Below, piece after piece: positions 1-11,037 of a stretch of DNA of 64,000 nt. Source of the DNA: Halicephalobus mephisto (lineage: Eukaryota > Nematoda > Chromadorea > Rhabditida > Panagrolaimidae); contig SWDT01000406.1 in the NCBI GenBank assembly GCA_009193035.1, positions 124,001-188,000 of the forward strand, read 5' to 3'. Numbering within the stretch: position 1 is the first letter of the stretch; each line of letters starts with the position of its first letter. Position numbers and translations under genes: made by a program. The notes under the pieces were generated by a model. That model made no database searches. It saw only the letters and a program-made list of their open reading frames with translations, and was not told the DNA's origin.

Positions 1-318
1 AAAGGGAAAATATGCCCTATTTTCGAAGTAATTTAAAATTGGAATTTTTTTTTTACAATCCGATATCCTGTATTTTAATTTTTTGTAGTCCTGAATTTTG
101 CAAGAACAAAAAGCTGCAGAAAGTTTTAATTTTCGTTTTTGCGAGGAAATTTCAGCTGATCCGAACCGGTTTGACTAACTTGTATTAATTTTGTTCGAGG
201 CTAATGAATGTTTTGAATTGGGTCCTGGATATCGCTGAAGAGGTCGTGTCTTTTCTGTGATCGGGATGAATTTTCTTAAACGCGAAAAGTAGATTTTATG
301 TGAAAATTAAATTTTCAG

Positions 319-646
319 ACACAATGTGATCTCTAAAAGTAAATCTCGGCTTGGCTTAGGTCAATCCAAAATTGCCACTCCCAGCTTGGATCTGATGGAG
401 CAGTCTTTCAACTATGGAATAGTACTGTACATTAATCTTCTGATCTTCGAATTTTAACTTCACTTAAGAGGCCAAAGCGAAGCTGCCGTGTTGGGAACCT
501 TCCACCGATCTCCCCTTCTCACGGATATTCCCGGCGACCCCTTCGCTAGAGCCCCTAACCACATGGCAAACGCCCATCGGAAATTGCCTTCTAATTTCCA
601 CTGTGATTCGTCCAATTTTGGTTTCATCAGCTGTGATATATTCTAA
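319..646 (+). CDS. Candidate 3' exons of an unknown gene entering from the left edge
   Basis: Two open blocks carry codon use much richer in G/C third positions than the surrounding DNA. Block one (319-426) follows a TTTTCAG acceptor and reads HNVISKSKSRLGLG near its start. Block two (469-646) reads GQSEAAVLGTFHRS and ends FISCDIF at a TAA. They join in phase across a 42-base intron (427-468, GT-AG), the same size as proven introns elsewhere in this window. No start codon or family is recognised, so upstream exons probably lie outside the window. The donor GTACAT is weak. Alternatively this is a degraded gene. The coding call rests on open frame, phase match and codon use only. Confidence 0.4.
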
Positions 647-725
647 ATATTTTATAGTTAAGGTTACTCCAGGGAAATTCTCCTATGACAGCAGAATGAA
701 TCTTGTCCATCTTTCGGAATTTCAA

Positions 726-1560
726 CTTCAATAACTTTTCTCAGAATTCCTTTTTCAAAATCGGTTTCCATAGATTCAACTTAGCTTTTATCAGCTAACA
801 TTCTGCAAAAGTGAATTATTAGGAAATAGATTCTGAAGAAAGTTATCTACGTTTAAACCTTTATGTTACGACATAACATATACCACAGTTTGAGCTTCAA
901 TAACTTTTCTCAGAATTCACTTTTCAAAATCTGTTTCCATAGATTCAACTTAGCTTTTATCAGCTAACATTATGCAAAAATGACTTTTTAGAAAATAGAT
1001 TCTGAAGAAAGTTATCTACGTTTAAACCTTTATGTTACGACATAACATATGTCACAGTTTGAGCTTCAATAACTTTTCTCAGAATTCACTTTTCAAAATC
1101 GGTTTCTATAGATTCAGCGTGACTTATATTAATTAAGATTCTATGAAAACAGAACTTTGGAAACATGAATTTTGAATGAGTTTATTCAAGTTGAAATCTT
1201 TGTCACAATAAGCATGTGTGATGCAATTTCAACTTAATTCCTTCAGAGTATAATTGTCAAATATCTATCTTCATAGCTTCAAAGCATTTTTTATTAATTA
1301 AGACTTTAAGAAAATAGAAATTCGAAAACCAGATTCTGAAGGGAATTATTCAAGTTGAAATCTCCATGCAACAATAAGCATGCGAAATGAAATTTCAACT
1401 TCAATAACTTCCTTCAAAATGTGTTTTTCGAAAATCTATTGTCATATATTCAAAACGCTTTTTATTATCTGAAATTCTCTGAAAATGGAATTTCGAAAAA
1501 TTGCTTCTGAAGAAGATTATTCAAATTGAACTCTGATCTACAATTACCACATACAAGATT
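726..1560. repeat. Tandem satellite, about 169-bp unit, five copies
   Basis: The anchor CTTCAATAAC or its variant recurs at 726, 895, 1064, about 1233 and 1399, giving periods of 169, 169, 169 and 166. Copies one to three are nearly identical; copies four and five are diverged. Each unit holds an internal dyad: CTTCAATAACTTTTCTCAG near the left and its approximate complement (GAAGAAAGTTATC) in the middle. No coding potential is seen. Confidence 0.85.
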
Positions 1561-1688
1561 CTTCGTTCTGTATCTTGGAGTTCCTGATGACTAGAAAATT
1601 TCTCAATTGAATCGATCTTGAAAAAAACAGATTGTTGCTCTCTTTGAATGTTCTCGAAAGTTGACTAAATAAAGTATGTAATTGTCAG

Positions 1689-1826
1689 TCCCCGGGGTTG
1701 GATTTGAATGAGAGCGTTGCTAAGGTAATTGAAGAAGAAGCTTGGGTAATGCGACGGAAGTTGCTTCAGACAGATTATCTCTCTTACCTTGTCCGTCAAT
1801 ACAAGCACAGAAACGGGGTAATTTAA
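1689..1826 (+). CDS. Orphan exon candidate, helix-rich
   Basis: After a TTGTCAG acceptor there is an open frame of 45 codons with well-formed codon use, reading LDLNESVAKVIEEE, then VMRRKLLQTDYLSY, and ending KHRNGVI at a stop. It could instead splice at GGG|GTAATT (1818). It contains charged, amphipathic stretches typical of a helical protein. It does not join in phase to the 319-646 blocks by an obvious donor, so it may be a separate gene or an exon with missing partners. No family is recognised. Confidence 0.33.
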   Translation, partial: SPGLDLNESVAKVIEEEAWVMRRKLLQTDYLSYLVRQYKHRNGVI

Positions 1827-3005
1827 CTTTAGCCTGACTTGTGTGGATGAAACTGTAAACGGGATTTCTTTTTAGTCAAAATTCTTTTTTCATAGATATT
1901 GAGAAGTCAGAATAGTATGAGGAAGACAAAGGGACAGGAGATCCCCAGAGGGTGGGATTTTGAGATTTAGAAATAAAGTATTTAATTTGAGATTTTTCCT
2001 ATTTTTTGAGATTTCATAAAAGGACAACTACTCTAGGAAGTCGTATTTATAATGTTAGAAATCCTGACACTATAGGGTAGAGATAAAACTCCTCGTGTTC
2101 AACCGATAAGTATTGTAGCCATAAATACAAAGTGAATCAGGGTATCTGATCGCCGGTGTGAACATCGGTCTTCGGAGAGCATGTTTAGCATATATATTTC
2201 CCCAACCCTATCCACTACGTTAGGTTACAGGTCCTATCGCAGTTTTTTCGAAGTTAGGACCACTTTTTCACCTCCACACGCTGTTGTGTGTACCCATCGT
2301 CCCCCGCAATTCGTAACACCTAGGTTGAACAAGGGTAGAGGAATAAGGTCCCAATAGATCGATTTCGCCAGAGGAGACCTTGTTTTTTTTGCTTTTTTGC
2401 TTTTTGCGGACAAGCCTAATTATCTTCCCTTCAGCCTCAGATTACGAATTTAACCTAAAATTTTCCCACAGGGGACAACGGGTCCTCTGCCTCTTTCCCT
2501 GAGGGATTTTTCGATTTTTTTCAAAATTTCGAATTAAAAACACCAAAATACCCTTTGAATATTTCTTGTTTTTTTAAGGTCCCGATACCCCAGACCCCTG
2601 CCCTATACTGTAGTTTCAAATTCTTCCTCAAGACCCCCAAGTTTCGTGTTAAAATTTAAATCAATTTGTTTCTCGAAATAATTACAGTAATCCTTTGTCC
2701 TTAGTCCTTCGTGGAAAAGGTAACTAGGACAAATAATCCCCCGCAGGACCTCTTTTGCGAAAATGCCATTTTATAATTTTTAAACAAAACTAGTCGTTTA
2801 TTTTTTAATTAATTATTGATTTTTTAAGACTGTAGCTGCATCAAAGTTCTTCAAAATTCGCTGTTTCTCACAGCGAAATACTGTAGCGAAAATACAGTTT
2901 CTCCTAAATTTTCCTAATTTCTGCCTTCATCTACCAAATAAATTAAAAAATGAAAAACTACCGTATCCCTGCCAGAATTTAGTTACAAAAATTCAAAAAT
3001 GGTAT
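1827..3005. other. Non-coding stretch, no gene recognised
   Basis: AT-rich sequence with a slightly more GC-balanced part at 2100-2350. No frame with convincing codon use, splice sites or family similarity was found on either strand. TACTGTA-type words occur several times. Confidence 0.6.
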
Positions 3006-6000
3006 TTCATCACTGCCGTATTTTTATTATTTTTAAATTCTGTTTCTGGTCAAAGCTCTTCAGTAGTGAACGTTGGAGTCATCATCGATGAAGATTACCT
3101 TTCTAACATAGAGGATTTCTTTAATAGAGCAGTGTCTAAAATCGAGTCCAAAAGTGGTTCAAATTCTTATTCCATAAATCCCAAAATTGATCCGCAAAGA
3201 AGAGGTTGCGGAACCGGAGAAGACAGATTCGACGGAGCTTATTTGGCGACGGAATTTTACTTCAATGACAATGTTACTGCTTTCTTCGGTCCTGTTTGTA
3301 ACGACGGTAAGTTTCGAAATTAACTATATTATAAAAATTAAAAATTTGTATTAAAAAATTCTCAACAAAGAATTTAAGAACTTTTTAGAAATTTCTGAAA
3401 ATATCTCGTTGTAGAAATTAAAAGTTAAAATTATTACGAAATAGTCCTGACATAAAATTTAAGAAATTCTTAGAAGTCTACAAATATATGATTATAAAAA
3501 TTAAAAACCAATGGGATTACGAAATAGTTCTGACTCAAATTTAGGGACTTTTTAGAAACTTTTAGAAATATACAATTATAAAACTTGGAAACCAATGGGA
3601 TTACAAAATAGTCCTGACACGAATTTATGAATTTTTTAGAAATTTTTGGAAATATACAATTCTGAAAATCAAAAATTAAAAATTGTTACGAAATATTCCT
3701 GACACGAATTTATGAACTTTTTAGAAACTTTGAGAAATTTGCCGTTGTAAAAATTAAAAATCAGTGGTATTACGAAATACTCTTGACACGAATTTGAAGA
3801 ACTTTTTAAAAACTTTTAGAATCACATTACTACAAACATCAGAAATTGATGTTACTACGAAATTCTTTCAACATGAGTTTTCTAAAAAGTTTCAAAATTT
3901 TATTATTGCAAAAATAATATTCTTATGAAATTATCTCGGGACGAATTTCCAGAACTTTTTAGAATTTTCCAGAATTTCAGATGTTTTTGAAATTATTTAT
4001 AATTTTTAATTTTCTCAAAATTCAATGTCATTTATTCACTATGTAAAAAGTTTTTAAAAATCTACAATTTTTGGATTTTCCGCATTACCGTAATCCTTGT
4101 CTAAGAAAGTAAAAAATTCGATATTTTTGTGCCAAACTCTATAAAGATGTCGACATCAAAGTTAAAGTCAAAGTCGGAATCTCCAGTCTGCTTGCAACAT
4201 TGGCTGTCTTACCCAATTACTGTGAAAAAGTTAAATTTGATTTTGATTTTGATGTCGAGCATTTCATAGACCTTGCATAAGTTTTCTGAAATCATGTTTA
4301 ATTGAATGCAATCAATATGTAAGAGTCCCTGATCACAGTTTCCAGATTATTTGATTATGAGTGCAATCAATGGTAGGATTGTAATTCAGGAAGAGATTGA
4401 TCATAACTAAATGTAATCAACATACTTGGTCCATGTTTATTTCCAGTTAAAAAAGTATTAGTACGTTGATTACACTCAGTTATGATAAATCTCTTCCTGA
4501 ATTACAATCCCATCATCGATTGCACTCGTAATCAAATAATGCGGAAACTGTGATCAGGGACTCTTACATATTGATTGCATTCAATCAAACATGATTTCAG
4601 AAAACCCGTGTAGCACGGATTTACAAACTTTTTCGTGCTAGAACCAATGCGTAAGTTTAATAAAGCCAGGTTTTCCTCTACATAAGGAGTAATCTTGTCT
4701 GAACAAAGAGGAATTAAATGGTTCGCTTTGTCGACTAAACTTTAACTTTAGAGATTCATTTGTAAATTTCTTTCTAGTTTTCTCTACAAACCGGCTTAGT
4801 CAAAATATAAGTATCAGGTTTAGGCAGACAATTAATAATTAATAATTCAAAAAGTTTCGAAAGTCGTCTGACCAAGGGTGTGCAATTAAATTTAAAAATG
4901 TAATTAAATAAAACACCGTACGTCTGAAATTATCTTACCCGAAATTACCGTATGCCATTACATCTCATCAAAACAAAAATATTTAATCAAAATTTTTTAG
5001 AAACTTATTATTTTTAAATAAATTTTGCATTAATAAAGAAAACTGTCTCCGAAAGAGTTAGTTGTGATTTTTTGGAAATGTGTTGGTAATTTTATATATA
5101 ATTTTTGTCCCTCGGAGGTAAGCAAAGAGTTATCTCCCCTGTATGACCCTAATTTAGAAGTTTCTAGATCTATTTAAGCAGAATATAGTTCCAAACAGTA
5201 ATTATTAAATCGTAGAAGATTACGATATGGCTATTATGAAAAATTAAAGTTATTATGAACATTACAGGAGTTTGCAAAATCTTAGAAATTCATGTTAGGA
5301 ATATTTCGTGAAAAATTCAGATATAATTGATTACAAAATTTTGCGAGATTACTGTCGAGACAGAAGTTAAACTAGAGATAACACCAGAAGTAACAGCCTG
5401 ATATCATGGAATGTGGAATACTGTAGGGCATGAGCGAGGCTCTCAGTTGTTAGGTGTTAATATTGTTATATAAATTGCATCCCTGTCTTATTGTCATAGT
5501 ACACACAAAAAGGTACATTAAGACGATTCTAATATATCAGATACATTATGCTTAATGTTCCATACACTGAATATAATGCTCCAATATCATTCTTAACTTA
5601 TGAATACATTGAATATAATATATCTGATGTATCAGAACCTATTTAACGTCTCCACTGATTGAATATAATGCTCCAATATCATTCTTAACTTATGAATACA
5701 TTGAATATAATATATCTGATGCATCAGAACCTATTTAACGTCTCCATACACTGAATATAATGCTCCAATATCATGCTTAACTTATGAATACATTGAATAT
5801 AATATATCTGATGTATCAGAGCCGATTTAACGTTTCCACTGATTGAATATAATGCACCAATATCATACTTATGAATACATTGAATATAATATATCTTTAC
5901 ACCATATATCATGTACTCATTTTTATGTGCAAAGATTATTACACTGCTTTTGTCCCTATCTTAGCAATTACGAAATAACTATCAAGGAAAATCAAAATTG

Positions 6001-9000
6001 TCAGGTAGATTACAATGATTTCTAAGAATCTAGAAGTTTGTATCAAGATAATTCCGTAAAAAATTTTAAAGTTTACAATAGTGGAATTTCTTTATAAAAA
6101 TCCATAATTTTTGGTTTGTAACATTAATAGTGAAATAAATTTAGACCTACAAATCGTCAGTGGTCTTTCTGCAGCTTGGAACATCCTCCAATTCAACTTC
6201 TGGAGAGATTACAGCCTCGATCTCGACGCTGCTTTCATCATCCAGATGTCCACCCAATCTGCCACTAATATGGCAGTGAATTTGGCTTCTGTATTGCTGT
6301 TGTTCAACTTCAAAAATATCGGGATTGTGAAATGTCCAAATTGCTATCCTGATCCGCAGAACATGAGGTCCAGTTTCGAAACTATGAAACGGATCTTGGC
6401 TCAGAGGGATATCACTATTCTCATTGATCTCGAAGTAGATTCCGAAACTGCTGCAGATCCTGAGCGTCTTTCGGCGGTTCTGAAGAAGCTGGAGACGTCG
6501 GCAAGGATCATCGTACCGTTCTTCGGGACCACTTTGGACGACTACTCCACTTTCATGAAAGCCACTAATTTAGCGAGATTTTCAAAAACAGAATACGTGT
6601 TTATAATTTCCCTGGGGCACTACAGTTTCGAAAGTTTGTCACTACCCTGGGAAACAGATCCAGAAGAATTAGGGCTCTTCGACAAGGCCATTATTGTAAG
6701 TTTTCTAATTTAAAAAACTTTATTTTTGAAGAAAATAATTTTTCAATTTTAAAATTTTTTGGTTTTTTGATATACGATTATGTAATATCTACCGTAACCC
6801 GGGTATTCAAAAATATAATATCTACCGTAACTTGGATATTCAAAAATATAGAAGTTTTAAAAATTTAATTTTTAAATAACTTTAATATTTCGTAATTTTC
6901 GATATTTTTCTTAAATTATTTCAGAAAATAATTAATTACAGTATATAGTGTACGAAAATAAATTTTGAAAAATTTAATCTTCAAATAAGTTTAATATTTC
7001 GTAATTTTTTATGTTTTTTTAATTTTGATTTTTTTAGTGTTTTGTTTACATCCAAAACTCCGTAAAATTAAACCTTAATTTATTTGAAATACAAAAAACT
7101 ACTTTTTTATCTAAAAATAAGTAAAGTAAGCTTCAGAACAAAACGCCAAAGATTGAAAGCAGTCGTTATGAAATAAAGAAAATCCTTTAATCTCGAATTT
7201 CTCGATAGCAAGAGCTTTTAATTTCACAGTTCTTGATAGAAAGCAAAGTGACGCGTTTAGTTAAGTTGAAAAAAAACAAAATTACGAAAATTCATCGAAT
7301 ATTTGCTAAATTAAGAAAATTCAAAAAAATTTCAAAATTAAATTTTAAATATTAAATAATAATGAATTTTTTAAACGGTTTTTAGCTTCATAATGAATAT
7401 TATAATTCGTCTTTCGTAACCAGCTTCATGTCCGACGACATGGCCACTCCTGTAGACAACCCGGCCAAGCTTCTAGTTTACACCCAGCTTTACGAATCTA
7501 TCGAACTTTACTTGACTTATCTTAATATGGCTTATTCCATGTCCTCCAATGTCACTGCTTACCGTAATTCCACCTACTTGCTGGATCTAATAAGAAACGG
7601 CGAAATCGACGGGACATTCGGAAAGATGAATCTTGATTCCTTCAGCCAGAGAGTCGCTCCGTTTCAATGTTATCTCGTGTCTGCGGAAAACCAGAGGATG
7701 ATTCCGTTCTTGGACATCAACATTTCGAATGTCTGTGGAACCAGTGGTATCCAGGAATACGAAGGAAAATGCACTAGTCTCTATGCAAGTCTCGTCAACC
7801 CCACGATAGAGTTCGCAACTCGGATGCCTCCGGACATCCCTAACTGCGGTTTTCACGGAGAAATGTGCGACCAAAAAGGAACAATCGTGATCGTCGTGGC
7901 GGTCATGGGAGCAGTCTCCATTGCGGTGACAATTTTCCTCTGTGCCAGGAAGATGAGAAGTGGCGAAACCGCCAGTATGCCTTGGGCAGTCCCGTCGAGT
8001 ATTATCAGATTCGTCGATAACGATTACAAGGGTTCTAGCGACTTCCAATCGATGTCGATCCATTCTCTCCAAGGAAATGAAGGAAAAACGAAAATTCAAG
8101 AACATCATCAAAGAAGATTAATGGGATCCATAAATCAGCAAATTGCAATTATTGAAGTTTTTCAACTTCGAGAAAAACTAGTTTTCGACAAAAAAGACAT
8201 GCAACTTCTGTTTACGATAAAACAAGCGGTCCACGACAACATCAACGCCTTCATCGGGGTCTCCATGGACATGAGTCATGAGCTCTTCGTCATCTGGAGA
8301 CACGCCATCAGAGGCACTCTTGCGGATATAATTTTCCGATCCAAAGACGACGATGACAGACAAAACACTCTTAATCAAAATTTCACAGGAGCGTTCGTGA
8401 GGGACATCATCAAAGGTCTCGATTTTCTCCATTCTTCTCCGATTTCGTTCCACGGCAGTTTGACGACTTCGAACTGCTTCATCGATTCCCACTGGATTCT
8501 GAAGCTTTCTGGTTTCGGAATTAACCGATTACTGTACAAGTGGAGGATTTCTGCAATGATCGCCGGGAAGGATGGAGGACCCATAATTCCGGATTCTGAA
8601 TTGCATTATTACGCCCCTAATTTAAGATCAAGAATCAGCAGAGCTGTAGCTCAGAACAAAATCAGCGAATTGGAACTAAATTCAGGAGAAGGACAGGCAA
8701 ATGACATGTACAGTTTCGGGATCATCTTGTATGAGATTTTATACAAAAAAAGAGCTCACGAATTTACAGAACCGGTCCAGACAAGGCAGTACTATGATGG
8801 TAAGGATTCTAGATTACGGTAGAATCGATTTAAAAAGATTAGGTTAAATACAGTAGGGGATTTGAGGAGGAAGAAATCACTATAAGAAAGTCCTATAGTA
8901 CTTATAGAGTTGATATAAGATCATCTTGTGTAAATTTTTACTGTCGTTATGAGACAATCTCATACTATTTTTATTAACACTGAAATCATTTTATATTAGT

Positions 9001-10546
9001 TTTATTAACATTAGTAATGGGTTTAAAGAAAAAGAAGTCAGTATAAGAAAGTCCCATAGTACTTATAGAGTTGATATAAGTTCATCTTGTGTAAATTTTT
9101 ACTATCGTTATGAGACAATCTTATATTATTTTTATTAACACTGAAATCACTATATTGACTTTTTTGTAATATTTAAGAATTCTCTATTATCAAGTACATT
9201 TTTGAATTTTCTAATATGTGGTATATGATTTTTCAGATGGCTTCGACGGCGCTGATGATTTGGACGTTGGGATCGCGAGTGAAGCGGCAATGGCGCAATT
9301 GCCGACTTATCCTTCTGTTCCTGACGATCCCGAGGTTCATCCGGATTTAGTTAGCTTGATGCACAAATGTTTCCATGGAATTTGGCAAAATAGACCAGAT
9401 GCTAACATGGCGAGGAAGATCACAGATGCTACTTTGAAGATGTAAGTCAATTTCGAAACGAAATCGATATATGAATTTTTCAGGCCGGGAAGTCTCGTCG
9501 ATCAGATGATCAAGAACATGGAACAGTACAATAACAACCTGGAAAACTTGGTTAAACAGAGAACAGGGCAACTGGAAGAAGCTCAAAGAAGATCGGAAGA
9601 AATTTTACTCGAACTTTTGCCCAAATCCGTCGCCGATGAACTCAAACTTGGACGAACTGTCCCTCCGAAGAACTACAAAGTAGCCACTGTCATGTACTCT
9701 GATATCGTCGGATTCACTTCTCTTTGTTCTGAAAGCCAGCCGATGGAGGTCGTGACACTTCTCAGTGGGGTCTTCAAAGCCTTCGACAGCATCATCGGGG
9801 AGCACAAGGCTTACAAAGTGGAGACCATCGGGGATGCTTACATGGTAGCTTCTGGAGTTCCTGAAAAAATAGAAAAAAAACATGTTAAAGAAATTTCCAT
9901 GATAGCTTTGAAGCAGAGGGAGTTCCTGTACGAGTACACCATTCCCCATCGTCCTGGAGAACATCTACATTGCCGATGGGGATTCAACACCGGACCCGTG
10001 TTCACCGGAGTCGTCGGAATCACCGCTCCTAGGTACTGCGTATTTGGGGCTACCGTTACTGTCGCCGCAAAAATGGAGAATTCCGGAATGTCCGACAGAA
10101 TCCAGATGACCGTATACAGTCAGAAGATCTTAGCAGACTGTTTCCCAGAGTTCAAATGCACAAAACGAGATCAGACAGTCAGAGTCAACGTAAGTGATCC
10201 AAAAAAATCAAATTCACAAAAATCCAAAAAACTAAAAATCTCAACTTTTATAGAATTTTAGAAAGTTCCAGAATCCTCCAAGTTACAGAAACCTTAAGAT
10301 TCTAATATTTAAAAAAACCCAACTTTGAAGTCAAAACCACCAGACCATATTACCCGATTTTCCATTTTTTTTAATTTTAATATTTCACTTTTCTGAACCA
10401 AGCCAAACATCCCAAAAATACCCAATCTAATATTGCTTCATCTTCAGAGTCTCGGGAACTACCTAACCTACTGGCTCGACGGCTACGAAGAACTCCTCAG
10501 TTCCTTCAGGGGTGGAAAACAACCCGACGTCATCGGCAACGAGTAA
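3006..10546 (+). CDS. Receptor-type guanylyl cyclase (GCY family), probably catalytically altered
   Basis: Single-pass membrane receptor whose family makes cGMP, often in sensory neurons. Exons: about 3006-3306, 6145-6695, 7386-8799, 9237-9441, 9484-10189, 10448-10546; all junctions are in phase, giving about 1,070 residues. Order: signal-like segment [15 protein letters not shown] (3006-3050), ligand-binding domain, membrane helix near 7885-7950 ([13 protein letters not shown]), kinase-homology domain, coiled dimerisation helix after 9500, cyclase domain. The kinase-homology domain has HGSLTTSNC and SGFG where active kinases have HRD and DFG, normal for this family. The cyclase keeps both metal aspartates ([14 protein letters not shown]) and the guanine-selective Glu (KVETIGD). 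However, GDTVNTASRMES is replaced by [12 protein letters not shown], so the transition-state Asn and Arg are Thr and Lys. No in-frame ATG precedes the signal segment; a short upstream exon is likely. Confidence 0.93.
3360..3960. repeat. Degenerate tandem repeats in guanylyl cyclase intron 1
   Basis: Variants of one phrase recur about every 110-130 bases: ATTACGAAATAGTCCTGACA, then GAACTTTTTAGAAACTTTT, then AAATATACAATTATAAAA. At least four diverged copies are visible. Similar phrases occur in introns of other genes in the window. Confidence 0.6.
4281..4605. repeat. Long imperfect inverted repeat (hairpin or MITE-like)
   Basis: The left arm starts GTTTTCTGAAATCATG at 4281 and the right arm ends with its complement CATGATTTCAGAAAAC at 4605. 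The arms are about 150 bases, with a loop of about 30 bases near 4435-4465. It lies inside intron 1 of the guanylyl cyclase gene. No ORF is inside, consistent with a foldback element. Confidence 0.8.
5565..5905. repeat. 92-bp tandem repeat, four copies
   Basis: TGAATATAATGC recurs at 5568, 5660, 5752 and 5844, exactly 92 bases apart. Each unit contains TATCTGATGTATCAGA, a small palindromic phrase also found near 29790 and 53500-54080. The apparent ORFs across this array are repeat artefacts. Confidence 0.85.
8881..9160. repeat. Direct duplication inside guanylyl cyclase intron 3
   Basis: A segment starting TATAAGAAAGTCC at 8881 recurs at 9042 with few changes over about 110 bases (period 161), both containing AGTACTTATAGAGTTGATA. 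It accounts for most of the intron between 8800 and 9236. Confidence 0.7.
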
Positions 10547-10663
10547 ACCCTCATCTTCACTTTTTATATTTGTTTCCTTCAGATTAACTTTTTGGGTAAA
10601 ATAAAGTTTTAGGTCATTGATTTCATTCGATAAAAACAAAAACAACAACTGTCATAGAACCAA

Positions 10664-10879
<216 letters not shown>

Positions 10880-10884
10880 TCAAA

Positions 10885-10903
10885 TATCGATCTGAAAAAA
10901 AAT
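10885..10903 (-). promoter_or_regulatory. Splice acceptor upstream of TMA7, possible trans-splice site
   Basis: On the minus strand a T-run followed by CAG lies about 35 bases before the TMA7 ATG, with no obvious matching donor nearby. In nematodes this arrangement commonly marks spliced-leader addition. With the TTK stop only about 150 bases upstream, a two-gene operon is possible. Inference only. Confidence 0.45.
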
Positions 10904-11037
10904 CCATATATCAAAAACATTCAAAAAAACAAATAATTATCGATTACAACGATTTCACAACGTCCGAAAACAACGCAAATGAAATTCACTAAAAATCCAT
11001 ACAATTAATATCAAAAAGCTTATCACAGATAAATCAA

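Noticed and set aside
726..1560. CRISPR-like array
   Set aside because: Contiguous tandem units without unique spacers, in a eukaryotic window.
7587..8584. Several long open frames on the minus strand under the guanylyl cyclase exons
   Set aside because: They are complements of well-supported coding exons and match no family; the codon bias of the real gene keeps the opposite frame open.
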